This document shows, in pieces, positions 26,177 to 35,419 of a stretch of DNA of 64,000 nt. The stretch is from positions 578,617-642,616 of the forward strand of contig NZ_JANDBC010000001.1 in assembly GCF_024320785.1 (NCBI RefSeq), written 5' to 3'. Source of the DNA: Gracilimonas sediminicola. Its GTDB lineage: Bacteria; Bacteroidota; Rhodothermia; Balneolales; Balneolaceae. The translations under genes and the position numbers were made by a program. A model generated the notes under the pieces. It saw nothing but the letters and a program-made list of their open reading frames with translations, ran no database searches and was not told the DNA's origin. How positions within the stretch are numbered: the first letter of the stretch is position 1; every line of letters starts with the position of its first letter.

Positions 26177-26926
26177 ATGCTTCGTACCGTTCTTACTTCC
26201 ATTCTTTTAGGACTGTTTATTTTCTCTACAGCCTTTGCTCAGCTAAACAGCACTCCAGACCGAATAGAAACCGATGAAGGGGAGCTGGTTATTCACCCCA
26301 TTTTGCACGGAACTGTGATATTTGAGTGGAATGGACAAACGGTGTATATGGATCCCTGGGGCCAAGCCGGTTTATATGAAAACAAGCCTGCTCCTGATGT
26401 CATCCTTATCACTCACCCGCACGGCGATCACCTGAGCCCCGAAACTCTGGCAAGCCTCGATACTGAGAATACTACTTTCTATGTTCCACAAGCTGTGGCC
26501 GATCAAATGCCGGAGGAATACCTGGATCAAACAACGGTAATTGCCAATGGCGAAACTATGGAGTATGAAGGCATCACCATTCGAGCGGTTCCCATGTATA
26601 ATCTTCCCGAAGAAGGTGCACGCCATGCTAAAGGCTGGGGAAACGGCTATGTGCTCACTATGGGTGGGAAAGATGTGTACGTATCCGGTGATACAGAAGG
26701 AATTCCGGAAATGCGAAACCTGGAGGGCATTGACATCGCTTTTGTGTGCATGAACCTGCCGTACACCATGGATATTAACCAGGCCTCCGATGCCGTTTTG
26801 GATTTTGAACCGGCAATTGTGTATCCCTATCACCACCGGGGACAGGATATTCAGGAATTCAAAAAGCTGGTGGATGCAGGTAACAAGGATATCGAAGTAC
26901 GTCTGAAGAACTGGTATCCAAGGTAG
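26177..26926 (+). CDS. Exported MBL-fold metallohydrolase (UlaG-like)
   Basis: 249 aa with signal peptide 1-21 (LLGLFIFSTAFA|Q). The metallo-beta-lactamase motif HxHxDH is complete at H80-H85 ('LITHPHGDHLSPE'), with further ligands in 'YVSGDTEGIPEM' and 'IVYPYHHRG'. The pattern fits UlaG-like or YtnP-like hydrolases that often act on lactones or phosphodiesters; the substrate is unknown. It is a single gene with about 130 bases upstream. Confidence 0.82.
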   Translation: MLRTVLTSILLGLFIFSTAFAQLNSTPDRIETDEGELVIHPILHGTVIFEWNGQTVYMDPWGQAGLYENKPAPDVILITHPHGDHLSPETLASLDTENTTFYVPQAVADQMPEEYLDQTTVIANGETMEYEGITIRAVPMYNLPEEGARHAKGWGNGYVLTMGGKDVYVSGDTEGIPEMRNLEGIDIAFVCMNLPYTMDINQASDAVLDFEPAIVYPYHHRGQDIQEFKKLVDAGNKDIEVRLKNWYPR

Positions 26927-26974
26927 GGTTTAACATCTGTTGAGCGGAACTCCTACCTTCCCTCAAAAAGAATT

Positions 26975-27607
26975 ATGCAGTGTACCCTCTGCTCATCTGA
27001 AACCAAACCATTTTATCATTACGAGAATGAAGACCGGCAGTATCACCGATGCACCAACTGCAGGGCGGTTCTCATGGATACCGATGATTACCCAACTCCT
27101 GAAGAAGAGATATTCAGGTATGAAAGTCATGATAATGACGTAGAAGATCCCCGGTATCAGGAGTTTGTGTCACCGCTGGTGGAAAAGATTATGGAGAGGT
27201 TCCCCCCCGATTCACTTGGCTTGGATTTTGGTTCCGGAACCGGGCCCGTTATCACCAAAATGCTTACCGATCAGGGATATTCCATCAACACGTTCGACCC
27301 TTTCTTTGATAACAACCCGGACGTTCTGGAGTTGGACTACGACTATATCGTCAGTTGCGAGGTAATGGAGCATTTTCATCATCCTCATAAGGAATTCACA
27401 AAACTGAGAAGCATGTTAAACCCGGGCGGTGCTCTCTTTCTGAAAACCGATATCTATACCGATGACATCGACTTCCACAGCTGGTATTACAAAAGTGATG
27501 AAACCCACGTCATCTTTTACCACCCGGATACACTCAACTGGATGAAATCTGAATTTGGATTCAGCCGGTTAGACCTTGATGGAAGGCATATTACCTTCCT
27601 GATTTAG
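26975..27607 (+). CDS. Class I SAM-dependent methyltransferase with N-terminal zinc ribbon
   Basis: 210 aa. A four-Cys zinc-ribbon-like motif opens the protein (C3, C6, C26, C29: 'MQCTLCSS' and 'CTNCRAVLM'). The Rossmann-fold methyltransferase core follows, with motif I 'GLDFGSGTGPVITKML' and 'DYIVSCEVMEHFHHPHKEF', a variant of the UbiE/Methyltransf_23-type pattern. Tyr and Trp are frequent near the C-terminus. The substrate is unknown. It is 48 bases downstream of the MBL gene. Confidence 0.8.
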   Translation: MQCTLCSSETKPFYHYENEDRQYHRCTNCRAVLMDTDDYPTPEEEIFRYESHDNDVEDPRYQEFVSPLVEKIMERFPPDSLGLDFGSGTGPVITKMLTDQGYSINTFDPFFDNNPDVLELDYDYIVSCEVMEHFHHPHKEFTKLRSMLNPGGALFLKTDIYTDDIDFHSWYYKSDETHVIFYHPDTLNWMKSEFGFSRLDLDGRHITFLI

Positions 27608-27738
27608 GACTTTTCCCCACACTTTTTCCCATAGTAGAAAATCACCCTTTTTTTATGCAAATTAGTTCCAATCCTATGGGGCTTTTGGGTTTATAGAAAA
27701 AGGGGTACCAAAGCTTCTCTAACTACTAATGAAATGCT

Positions 27739-28725
27739 ATGAAAAAGTTATTACTTGTATTGGGGGCTCTGTTTCTAATTGTGATCGTCGGAGTGGCTGG
27801 TTTATTGATTTATGTCTCTACTGCTCTCCCGAGTGTTGGTCCGGCACCGGATATTCAAATTGAACAGACTGCAGAACGAATTGAACGAGGACGTCATCTT
27901 GCCAATAACGTAATGGTTTGCACCCATTGCCACTCTCCACAAGAAAAAACCAAGTTTTCTCATCCGCTTGATCGAAACATGTTTGCTGCCGGTGGAACCC
28001 GTTTTGGTCCTGAGGAAGGTTTTCCGGGAAATTATTATGCACCAAACCTGACCCCTGCCTACCTCGGCAACTGGACCGATGGGGAAATTTACCGGGCAGT
28101 GACTGAAGGTGTCAGCAAAGACGGAAGAGCGTTATTTCCGATTATGCCTTATCCGAATTATGCCCAAATGAGTAAGGAAGATGTGTATTCAGTTATAGCA
28201 TACTTGCGAACGTTGGAGCCGATTGAAAATGAAGTGCCTGCTTCGGAATCATTTTTCCCTATGAATTTCATCATCAATACTATACCTGCTGAGACTGAAC
28301 TTTCGGATGAAGAGCCGGTCACAACCGATCCCGTAAGCTGGGGTAAATACCTGGTAACTGCTGCAAGCTGTATGGATTGCCACACTCCAATGGAGCAAGG
28401 AGCTCCTATTCCGGGCATGACCCTTGCCGGGGGCATGGAATTTCCAATGGAAGACGGCAGTATTGTCAGGACGGCGAACATTACTCCGGATATTGAAACA
28501 GGTATAGGAACATGGACCGAGGAGCAGTTTGTAAATCGCTTTAAGGAGTATGCCGATTCTACCTTTGAGTATCATGAAGTTGCAAACGGGGAATTTAACA
28601 CAGCCATGCCATGGACGATGTACGCTCAAATGTCGGAAGAGGAGCTTAAAGCCATTTATGCTTACCTGGGCACAGCAGAACCGGTTCAACATTTAGTAAC
28701 AGTGTTTACACCTGTCGGAGACTAA
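27739..28725 (+). CDS. Membrane-anchored diheme cytochrome c
   Basis: 328 aa. One N-terminal membrane anchor (about 3-27) and two c-type haem motifs, CTHCH at 61-65 and CMDCH at 211-215, each followed by a domain with candidate Met axial ligands. The two domains are homologous halves of about 150 residues, like the cytochrome c subunits of alcohol or sugar dehydrogenases and related periplasmic electron carriers. No dehydrogenase gene is adjacent. A palindromic terminator follows. Confidence 0.87.
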   Translation: MKKLLLVLGALFLIVIVGVAGLLIYVSTALPSVGPAPDIQIEQTAERIERGRHLANNVMVCTHCHSPQEKTKFSHPLDRNMFAAGGTRFGPEEGFPGNYYAPNLTPAYLGNWTDGEIYRAVTEGVSKDGRALFPIMPYPNYAQMSKEDVYSVIAYLRTLEPIENEVPASESFFPMNFIINTIPAETELSDEEPVTTDPVSWGKYLVTAASCMDCHTPMEQGAPIPGMTLAGGMEFPMEDGSIVRTANITPDIETGIGTWTEEQFVNRFKEYADSTFEYHEVANGEFNTAMPWTMYAQMSEEELKAIYAYLGTAEPVQHLVTVFTPVGD

Positions 28726-28746
28726 CCATCAGACCGTTTACCAAGA

Positions 28747-28774
28747 GGTTCAGGCTTGTCCTGAACCCTTTTAA
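28747..28774 (+). terminator. Palindrome acting as terminator
   Basis: GGTTCAGG (28747-28754) and CCTGAACC (28760-28767) form an 8-bp stem with a 5-base loop, followed by CTTTT. It separates the convergent cytochrome and M1 peptidase genes. The GTTCAGG..CCTGAAC form also resembles short palindromic repeats (REP-like) that occur in many genomes. Confidence 0.7.
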
Positions 28775-30444
28775 TTTCCAAGCAGATTAAAACTGCCTAC
28801 GTAGTAATTCGGATCAACAGTAAGAGTGTATGACTCATCGGATTCCAGGGCTACAGTCTTCCAGCCGGTGCCGGGCTGCAGTCTCAGCTTTTCTCCGTTC
28901 AATATTACATCTACAGGAAGGTTAAATCCATCTATTGCATTTCCCCATCTGTACAGCAGCGTGTTATTTCTGAATGCATACTCAAGTGTTGGAATGCGAA
29001 TATCCCGTAAGTACTGATCAAAAACCGGATCTAAATCCCTGCCTAATTTATCACTGATGTAGTTTTCTATTTGGGTGGTTGTTACGGTTTGATGAAAGAA
29101 TTCCCGGTTCAACCCCCGTAAGGTTTCCCGCCACAGAGAATCATTGTCTGCCACTTGTCGCAACGTATGCAGCAGATTACCGCCTTTGTTATACATATCA
29201 CTCGACCCTTCATGATGCACCCCGTAAACCCCAATTAATGGACTGTTATTTTGAATTCCGAGCCTGAGTCCTTGCACATATTCATTGGCCGCCTGTTCGC
29301 CATAATGATAATCCAGATACAGGCTTTCGGAATAATTGGTGAATCCTTCGTGTATCCACATGTCAGCTACATCGGCATAGGTAATGTTATTGGCAAACCA
29401 CTCATGGCCGGTTTCGTGGATAATGATGAAGTCGAATTTCAGTCCCCAACCCGAACCACTTAAATCCCTGCCCAAATATCCGTTCTGATATTTATTTCCA
29501 TAGGTAACTGAACTCTGATGTTCCATCCCCAGGTAGGGTACTTCCACCAGCTTAAATCCATCCTCATAAAACGGGTACGGGCCGAACCAATATTCAAAGG
29601 CATCCATCATAGGCTTAACCTGCCTGAACTGTTCTTTTGCTTTCTCCAGGTTTTCCCGGAGTACATAATAATCCAGATCAAGTATGCCCTTCTCCCCTTC
29701 GTACTCTTCCCCGAAATGCACATAGTCGCCAATATTAATATTCACCCCATAGCTGTTGATGGGATTAGACACAAACCAATGCCAGGTTTTTGTGCCGTTT
29801 TGATGTTCATCAACCCCTCGCAATCTTCCGTTTGAAACATCCATCAGAGAATCAGGGGCATTTACACTGATCAGCAAGCTGTCCACTTCATCATAGGGAT
29901 GATCTTTATTTGGCCACCAGATACTGGCTCCGATACCCTGATTGGAAGTGGCCACGAATGGCCGGCCATTACTGTCTTGGGTCCAGGTAAAACCTCCATC
30001 CCACGGTGGACGAACAGCAACTTTAGGTTTTCCTGAAAAGTGAACAACCAGTTCATTAACATCCCCGGTCTTTTGCTTTTTTGTAAGCGTTATAAAAAAG
30101 GCATTTCCATCCCGGCGGTAGTCCAGCGCTTCTCCATTCTGCGTTACCTTGGTGATATTCATCGGCGACTGAAGGTCAATCTGCATGGTTTGATAAGGCT
30201 TCAGCACTTTATACTGAACCACGTTCGATCCTGAGATTGAACTGTCCGGGATGTTCACCTCAACGTTTAAGTGATAATAAGTCAAGTCCCACCATTCCCT
30301 TTCTTTTGTAATAGAACCCCTGAGGCTATCCTGATGGGTGAACTCAGTTTGCGGGGCAAAAATCTGGGCATTCATATCCGAAAATCCGGACGCAATAGTC
30401 AGTGAAAAAACAAGTGCTAAAATTCTGAACGTTTTCAAATTCAT
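28771..30444 (-). CDS. Secreted M1-family metallopeptidase
   Basis: 557 aa from the ATG at 30444, preferred over one 15 codons upstream because it places the signal peptide (MNLKTFRILALVFSLTI...) at the N-terminus. Gluzincin M1 aminopeptidase: the exopeptidase-type motif is 'YLGMEHQSSVTYG' (GxMEN variant GMEHQ), and the zinc site is 'HETGHEWFANNITYADVADM' with 'WIHEGFTNYSE', the classic HExxH-18-E. The M1 beta-domain precedes it. The C-terminal ARM-like domain is short, as in secreted bacterial members. It likely trims peptides in the periplasm. Confidence 0.92.
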   Translation of the reverse strand: MNLKTFRILALVFSLTIASGFSDMNAQIFAPQTEFTHQDSLRGSITKEREWWDLTYYHLNVEVNIPDSSISGSNVVQYKVLKPYQTMQIDLQSPMNITKVTQNGEALDYRRDGNAFFITLTKKQKTGDVNELVVHFSGKPKVAVRPPWDGGFTWTQDSNGRPFVATSNQGIGASIWWPNKDHPYDEVDSLLISVNAPDSLMDVSNGRLRGVDEHQNGTKTWHWFVSNPINSYGVNINIGDYVHFGEEYEGEKGILDLDYYVLRENLEKAKEQFRQVKPMMDAFEYWFGPYPFYEDGFKLVEVPYLGMEHQSSVTYGNKYQNGYLGRDLSGSGWGLKFDFIIIHETGHEWFANNITYADVADMWIHEGFTNYSESLYLDYHYGEQAANEYVQGLRLGIQNNSPLIGVYGVHHEGSSDMYNKGGNLLHTLRQVADNDSLWRETLRGLNREFFHQTVTTTQIENYISDKLGRDLDPVFDQYLRDIRIPTLEYAFRNNTLLYRWGNAIDGFNLPVDVILNGEKLRLQPGTGWKTVALESDESYTLTVDPNYYVGSFNLLGN

Positions 30445-30747
30445 ATCCTTTATGATATCGAATGGAGTATTTTGTACGCTATCCAACATTTAATATTTTT
30501 TAGTTGCTGTGCTTAGGTCAATGATTTAATGAAATTAGCCTAACAAACAGCGTTTGCAATAGCGTCTCAGCCTTTTATCTTATGGTGGTTCATCCACAGG
30601 ATTTTTAATCCATAATAAATCAAAACACCTGTTAAAATGAAGTTAACTGCCGCACAACTTCATGGTGTTCTCGCCTAATGCTTCAGGTTGAGTTTCATTT
30701 AAATCTAACTACGTAATGGTAACTAATTTAAATTTTCAGAGCTAATC
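30445..30747. other. Intergenic region between M1 peptidase and betaine-locus porin
   Basis: About 300 bases between divergent genes. It should hold both promoters. I see AT-rich stretches but no confident promoter, operator, small gene or RNA structure. Confidence 0.5.
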
Positions 30748-31905
30748 ATGAAAAACCTAAGCTTACTTGCTACAACTTTTCTATTGTTCTTCTCAACATT
30801 CACTTTCGCTCAGGAAGATGAATCTTCGTTGTCGGTAGGCGGGGCTGTACGATATAATGTACTGCTAACCGACTATGAAGACGGCACCATCAACAACGAA
30901 GATGCACAGTTTACCTGGGATACCTGGCGACTGAACGTTAATGCCGAAAAGAACGGAATAAAACTCAATTTTGAGTACCGCTTCTATCCAACCTTTAACA
31001 CGCACTTTGTGAAACAAGGATGGTTAGGCTACGATTTCAATGAAAAGAACAATCTTCAAATTGGTGTTACCCAGGTACCTTTTGGGAATTTGCAGTACAA
31101 CTCCCATAACTGGTGGTTTCAGGGGCCTTATTATGTAGGCCTTGAGGATGATCACGATATGGGTTTCAAATACACGCATACCGCAGAGAACTGGGATTTA
31201 ATGGCTGCTTACTTTTTCCAGCCTGAACCTGCAGGTCCGGCCGGCGGTAGTGGATCGTTTGGTTTTGGTGGATCCGGGCGTTATTCCTATGACATTGTAC
31301 CTGCCGGAAATCAAACCAATTATGAACGTAACCAGTTAAACCTGCGCGTTACCCGAACCATTGATATCGAACAAGGAAGCATTGAGTTCGGTGCCAGTGG
31401 TGAAGTTGGGCAAATCTGGAATCAGCCGTTGGATGAAACATCATCCCGATATGCACTCGCGGCCCATACAGATATCGACTATGGCAACTGGAATTTCAAA
31501 GGGCAATTTATCAATTATGGAATGGATGCCCAGAATAACAGCGGACAGAGTGTTGATATCGTAAATATGGGGGCATACGGAACTCCATATTCGGTGGCTA
31601 CAGACATGAATATCTACTCTGCCGGCTTAAGCTACAGCTATGATGTTGACTGGGGCCCCATCACAAACCTGAATTTCTATAACGACTACTCCTACTTTCA
31701 GAAAAACATAGACGGTTTTTACGATGCTCATCAACATGTGGTTGGCTTCCTGCTATCTGCCGGAAATGTATATACCTATTTTGACATTGCCAGAGGCAGC
31801 AATCAGCCCTGGATAACCGACAATTTCGGAACCGGACTCGGACAAGGGGTAAATGACGCCCGCTGGAACACCCGGTTCAACATAAACATTGGGTACTACT
31901 TCTAA
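30748..31905 (+). CDS. Outer-membrane beta-barrel (porin-like) protein
   Basis: 385 aa. Signal peptide 1-21 (FFSTFTFA|Q). The rest is alternating aromatic and polar strands in the pattern of a porin barrel ('AQFTWDTWRLNVNAEKNG', 'IKLNFEYRFYPTFNTHFVKQ', 'NLQIGVTQVPFG') and ends in a Phe (GYYF). It sits 114 bases upstream of the betaine ABC transporter on the same strand, so it may provide the outer-membrane route for osmoprotectants; this is by context only. The intervening leader holds REP-like palindromes. Confidence 0.72.
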   Translation: MKNLSLLATTFLLFFSTFTFAQEDESSLSVGGAVRYNVLLTDYEDGTINNEDAQFTWDTWRLNVNAEKNGIKLNFEYRFYPTFNTHFVKQGWLGYDFNEKNNLQIGVTQVPFGNLQYNSHNWWFQGPYYVGLEDDHDMGFKYTHTAENWDLMAAYFFQPEPAGPAGGSGSFGFGGSGRYSYDIVPAGNQTNYERNQLNLRVTRTIDIEQGSIEFGASGEVGQIWNQPLDETSSRYALAAHTDIDYGNWNFKGQFINYGMDAQNNSGQSVDIVNMGAYGTPYSVATDMNIYSAGLSYSYDVDWGPITNLNFYNDYSYFQKNIDGFYDAHQHVVGFLLSAGNVYTYFDIARGSNQPWITDNFGTGLGQGVNDARWNTRFNINIGYYF

Positions 31906-31920
31906 GCTATAACGAACATA

Positions 31921-31992
31921 CATCCTGCTTGATGCGGGATGTCCTGAAAACGGAACCAAATTCCTTTTTGAGGAGATCCCGGACATCATATA
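31921..31992. repeat. REP-like palindromes in the opuAA leader
   Basis: CATCCTGC (31921-31928) pairs with GCGGGATG (31934-31941), an 8-bp stem including one G-T pair. GGATGTCC nearby can instead pair with GGACATC at 31981-31987, so the two structures compete. No poly-T follows. Such palindromes are often repetitive extragenic elements. Confidence 0.45.
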
Positions 31993-32019
31993 ACTCAATA
32001 ATTATTGAACGAAGGACAT

Positions 32020-33252
32020 ATGGCCGCTATAACTGTAAAAAATCTCTTTAAAATTTTCGGGAAGAACCCTGAAAAAGCCTTCCCTCTAATAGAAGAAGGT
32101 AAATCCAAAGACGAAATCCTGAATGAAACAGGAAATACCATCGGTATTAATAATGCCAGCTTTGAGGTAAAAGAGAAAGAGATGTTTGTGATCATGGGGC
32201 TTTCCGGAAGTGGAAAGTCTACCGTGCTGCGCTGCCTTAACCGGCTGATAGAACCCACCAAAGGTCAGGTACTGATTGGCGATGAAGACATTACCGAAGT
32301 GGATAAAGACAGGTTGCTGGAAATGCGCCGCAAAAAAATGTCGATGGTGTTTCAGAACTTTGGCTTGTTTCCCCATCGCACCGTTTCTGAAAATGTACAA
32401 TACGGGTTGGAAATAAGTGGCATGGATAAAGATCAGCGGAAGAAGAAAGCGTATGAAGCCATCGAAAAAGTTGGGCTGAAGGGATATGAAGAACAAAAGC
32501 CGGACGAACTCAGCGGTGGCATGCAGCAACGGGTTGGGTTGGCACGGGCATTAGCTAACGACCCTGAAATCCTGCTGATGGATGAAGCATTCAGCGCCCT
32601 CGACCCCCTTATCCGCGCCGATATGCAGGACGAGCTGCTCGAACTTCAGGCGGAAGTCCACAAAACAGTTGTTTTTATTACGCATGACTTGGACGAGGCT
32701 CTTAAAATCGGAGATCGGATTGCCATCATGAAAGATGGATACGTGGTGCAAGTAGGCACACCGGAAGAAATTCTTACCAATCCCGCTGATGATTACGTGA
32801 AAGCCTTCGTCCAGAATGTGGATCGCACCAAGATCATCACGGCGCAGGCCATCATGCGGAAAGCACCTACTGTTCAGGTGCCCAAAGACGGTCCCTCGGT
32901 AGCCATTCGAAATATGGAGAAAGTGGGGGTTTCAACCACTTATGTGGTTGATGAAAACCGATACCTCAAAGGAATCGTCAAGATTGATGACGCGATTAGG
33001 CTGAAGGAAGACGGAGTGAAGGATCTCGGGGAAATCATCATTTCTGACATCGAAGTCTGTGGTCCGGAAACTCCCATCAACCAACTACTGCCCAAAGCCA
33101 TCGAAGCCAAGTACCCGATTGCGGTGATTGAAGACGACAGCAGCCTGCTTGGCATTGTTGATCGTGCTACCATTATGGCAGAGCTCAACGAAAATGGCTT
33201 AGACACCCAAAAGAAAGAAACCAAGAATAACGAAGAAACTACTACATCCTGA
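32020..33252 (+). CDS. opuAA: Glycine betaine/proline ABC transporter ATP-binding protein
   Basis: 410 aa from the ATG at 32020, which has a GAAGGA Shine-Dalgarno and is preferred over the TTG at 32005. ABC ATPase of the ProV/OpuAA type: Walker A 'MGLSGSGKST', signature 'ELSGGMQQRVGL', Walker B 'ILLMDEAFSALDP', then an H-loop 'VVFITHDLDEAL'. The last about 120 residues are a CBS pair, which in OpuA relatives senses ionic strength or cyclic dinucleotides. It forms one operon with opuAB (2 bases) and opuAC (45 bases). Confidence 0.94.
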   Translation: MAAITVKNLFKIFGKNPEKAFPLIEEGKSKDEILNETGNTIGINNASFEVKEKEMFVIMGLSGSGKSTVLRCLNRLIEPTKGQVLIGDEDITEVDKDRLLEMRRKKMSMVFQNFGLFPHRTVSENVQYGLEISGMDKDQRKKKAYEAIEKVGLKGYEEQKPDELSGGMQQRVGLARALANDPEILLMDEAFSALDPLIRADMQDELLELQAEVHKTVVFITHDLDEALKIGDRIAIMKDGYVVQVGTPEEILTNPADDYVKAFVQNVDRTKIITAQAIMRKAPTVQVPKDGPSVAIRNMEKVGVSTTYVVDENRYLKGIVKIDDAIRLKEDGVKDLGEIIISDIEVCGPETPINQLLPKAIEAKYPIAVIEDDSSLLGIVDRATIMAELNENGLDTQKKETKNNEETTTS

Positions 33253-33254
33253 TT

Positions 33255-34079
33255 ATGTTTGATCTACCTGTTGGAGATGCATTTGAATTTGCAATCAACT
33301 GGCTGACCGATAACCTGAGCGGTTTCTTTGACCTTGTCACCCTGGTGGTCGATTCTTTTCTGGTCGGGATAGAAAACCTGCTTTTATTTCCCCACCCCAT
33401 TATAATGATTGTGCTGTTCAGTGCCCTTGCCTGGTATGTATCAGGAAAAGGAGTCGGGATTTTCACCGTACTCGGTCTGCTCGTTATTGAGGGAATGGAT
33501 ATGTGGGACGGAACCATGGAGACGCTGGCTTTGATCATCACCGCGGTGGTTATCGCTTTGTTGATTGGTATTCCACTCGGAATCTGGGCTTCCAAAAGTA
33601 AGACTGTGGAAAAGGTTGTTCGTCCGATTTTGGATTTTATGCAGACCATGCCTGCCTTTGTGTACCTGATTCCGGCTGTTTTATTCTTTGGATTGGGACA
33701 GGTGCCGGGAGTGATTGCTACACTCATTTTTGCTATGCCACCTGCTGTACGACTTACGAATTTGGGAATCCGGCAGGTGCCGGAAGAAATCAGGGAAGCT
33801 GCCCTGGCTTTTGGCTCCGATTCCAAACAAATGCTTTTGAAAGTGGAACTGCCCGTTGCCCTTCCCACTATCCTTGCGGGAGTAAACCAAACCATCATGC
33901 TGGCTTTATCGATGGTGGTAATCGCCGCCTTGATTGGCGCCGGTGGATTGGGACAACCCGTAGTGACCGGATTACAGCAATTGGATATTGGACTCGGTTT
34001 TGAAGGCGGTCTGGCTATTGTAATACTGGCTGTGTTTTTGGACAGAGTCACCCAATCGTTAGGAGCTTCTACAGGATAA
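33255..34079 (+). CDS. opuAB: Glycine betaine/proline ABC transporter permease
   Basis: 274 aa with about six membrane helices. The BPD_transp_1 EAA-type loop is present ('IRQVPEEIREAALAFGSDSK', 'MLLKVELPVALPTILAGVNQ'). It forms the membrane channel of the OpuA/ProU betaine transporter. It starts 2 bases after opuAA. Confidence 0.93.
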   Translation: MFDLPVGDAFEFAINWLTDNLSGFFDLVTLVVDSFLVGIENLLLFPHPIIMIVLFSALAWYVSGKGVGIFTVLGLLVIEGMDMWDGTMETLALIITAVVIALLIGIPLGIWASKSKTVEKVVRPILDFMQTMPAFVYLIPAVLFFGLGQVPGVIATLIFAMPPAVRLTNLGIRQVPEEIREAALAFGSDSKQMLLKVELPVALPTILAGVNQTIMLALSMVVIAALIGAGGLGQPVVTGLQQLDIGLGFEGGLAIVILAVFLDRVTQSLGASTG

Positions 34080-34124
34080 AAACTTAAGATATAAACAGAA
34101 CCATAACATCAAACCAAAAGAACC

Positions 34125-35027
34125 ATGAGAACGAATAACAGAATATGGAACATGCTATCAAAGCTGGGGATATTCGTCCTGGCTTTTGGACTGATTACCG
34201 CGTGTAGTCAAAAATCTGATAACGAAACAAAGAAAGCCGACCTGGTATATGTAAACTGGGCGGAAGGGATTGCTTACACAAATCTTGCTAAAGTAGTACT
34301 GGAAGACAAGATGGGCTATGAGGTTGAAATTACATCAGCCGGTGTAGGTCCTGCTTACACCGCCGTAGCCAATGGCGATTCCGATGCTTTTATGGAAACC
34401 TGGCTGCCCACCCTGCACGCAGATTATGTTGAGCAATACCAGGAAGACATCATTGATCTGGGAACCGTTTATGAGGGAACCCAAAGCGGCCTGGTTGTAC
34501 CAACTTATGTTGAGATCGATAAAATCTCTGAACTGAATGCTGTCAGTGATAAATTTGACGGTGAGATTACCGGAATTGACGCCGGTGCCGGAATCATGAA
34601 AACCACCAATGAGGTAATTGAAGACTACAACCTTGATTATGAGCTGGTACAATCAAGCGGACCGGCAATGACCTCAGCTCTAAAGAAAGCTTATGAGAAT
34701 CAGGAACCAATTGTAGTAACCGGCTGGAAACCCCATTGGATGTTTGGAAGCTTCGACCTCAAGTTTCTTGAGCAAGACGAAGACATGATGAAATGGAAAA
34801 CCGGAAGTATCCATATCATGGGGCGTAAAGACCTTCGGGAAGACAAACCGGAACTGGCCACTTTTCTTTCCAACATGCACCTAACTGATGCAGAACTGGC
34901 TGACCTAATGGTTCAAATCAATGAATCAGATATGTCAGAGGAAGAAGTGGCAAAAGAATGGCTGGCTAATAATGAAGATGTAGTCGCAGACTGGATTCCT
35001 GAAGACGAAATGCAGGCAGGAATGTAG
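34125..35027 (+). CDS. opuAC: Glycine betaine ABC transporter substrate-binding lipoprotein
   Basis: 300 aa. Lipoprotein signal ending LIT-AC (Cys about 27). OpuAC family: 'LVYVNWAEGIAYTNLAKVVL', 'ITSAGVGPAYTAVANGDSDA', 'FMETWLPTLHADYVEQY', 'IVVTGWKPHWMFGSFDLKFL'. The conserved Trp in these blocks matches the aromatic cage that holds quaternary ammonium groups in betaine-binding proteins. Because opuABC here has a separate lipoprotein, it is a three-gene importer. A halotolerant lifestyle is implied. A hairpin terminator follows at 35056. Confidence 0.94.
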   Translation: MRTNNRIWNMLSKLGIFVLAFGLITACSQKSDNETKKADLVYVNWAEGIAYTNLAKVVLEDKMGYEVEITSAGVGPAYTAVANGDSDAFMETWLPTLHADYVEQYQEDIIDLGTVYEGTQSGLVVPTYVEIDKISELNAVSDKFDGEITGIDAGAGIMKTTNEVIEDYNLDYELVQSSGPAMTSALKKAYENQEPIVVTGWKPHWMFGSFDLKFLEQDEDMMKWKTGSIHIMGRKDLREDKPELATFLSNMHLTDAELADLMVQINESDMSEEEVAKEWLANNEDVVADWIPEDEMQAGM

Positions 35028-35055
35028 TTGAACTAACTACTTCAAATTAATTTCA

Positions 35056-35087
35056 GGGAAGCGCGTTAGCTCGTGTTTCCCCTTTCT
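35056..35087 (+). terminator. Likely terminator of the opuA operon
   Basis: GGGAA-g-CGCG (35056-35065) pairs with CGTG-t-TTCCC (35072-35081) and is followed by CTTTCTT. The T-tract is imperfect. Confidence 0.6.
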
Positions 35088-35090
35088 TAT

Positions 35091-35417
35091 TTAGCCGATT
35101 ACTTTTCTGACCGACCCCGCTACCGTATCTATTATAGCAAGCTTCAATTTATCCAGTTTTGCCTGGGCTAACCCTTTTTGTTTTAAAGCTTCCATCTCGG
35201 CCAGGTCTTTCTTTGCTTCTAAGAGAAACTCAAAGTCTTCCTGACTCAGTTCTCCATCTTTAAGCATCTTCGACCATTTGATTAAATCTTCTTTGGTCTG
35301 AAGGGCAAAATCGCCGGCATCTTTCAGTAAATCATCTTTTAAATTTTCACCAAAATCGGAGACCACTTCGGTGAGATCAGCCTTTAACGTTTCCAGAAAT
35401 GCATCGAAGTCAAACAT
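35091..35417 (-). CDS. Small hypothetical helical protein
   Basis: 108 aa, no signal peptide. It is rich in Lys, Asp, Glu, Leu and Ala and predicted all-helical, with a likely coiled-coil around residues 40-85 ('SQEDFEFLLEAKKDLAEMEA'). A hydrophobic stretch near the C-terminus ('LDKLKLAIIDTVAGSVRKVI') could be amphipathic. No family is recognised. It starts 2 bases after the end of the lipoprotein gene at 35420, so the two are probably coexpressed. Confidence 0.5.
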   Translation of the reverse strand: MFDFDAFLETLKADLTEVVSDFGENLKDDLLKDAGDFALQTKEDLIKWSKMLKDGELSQEDFEFLLEAKKDLAEMEALKQKGLAQAKLDKLKLAIIDTVAGSVRKVIG

Positions 35418-35419
35418 GG

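Noticed and set aside
33242-34051. A 269-codon open frame antisense to opuAB
   Set aside because: Low-complexity Ser/Thr/Ile/Pro translation mirrored from a membrane protein; opuAB explains the DNA.
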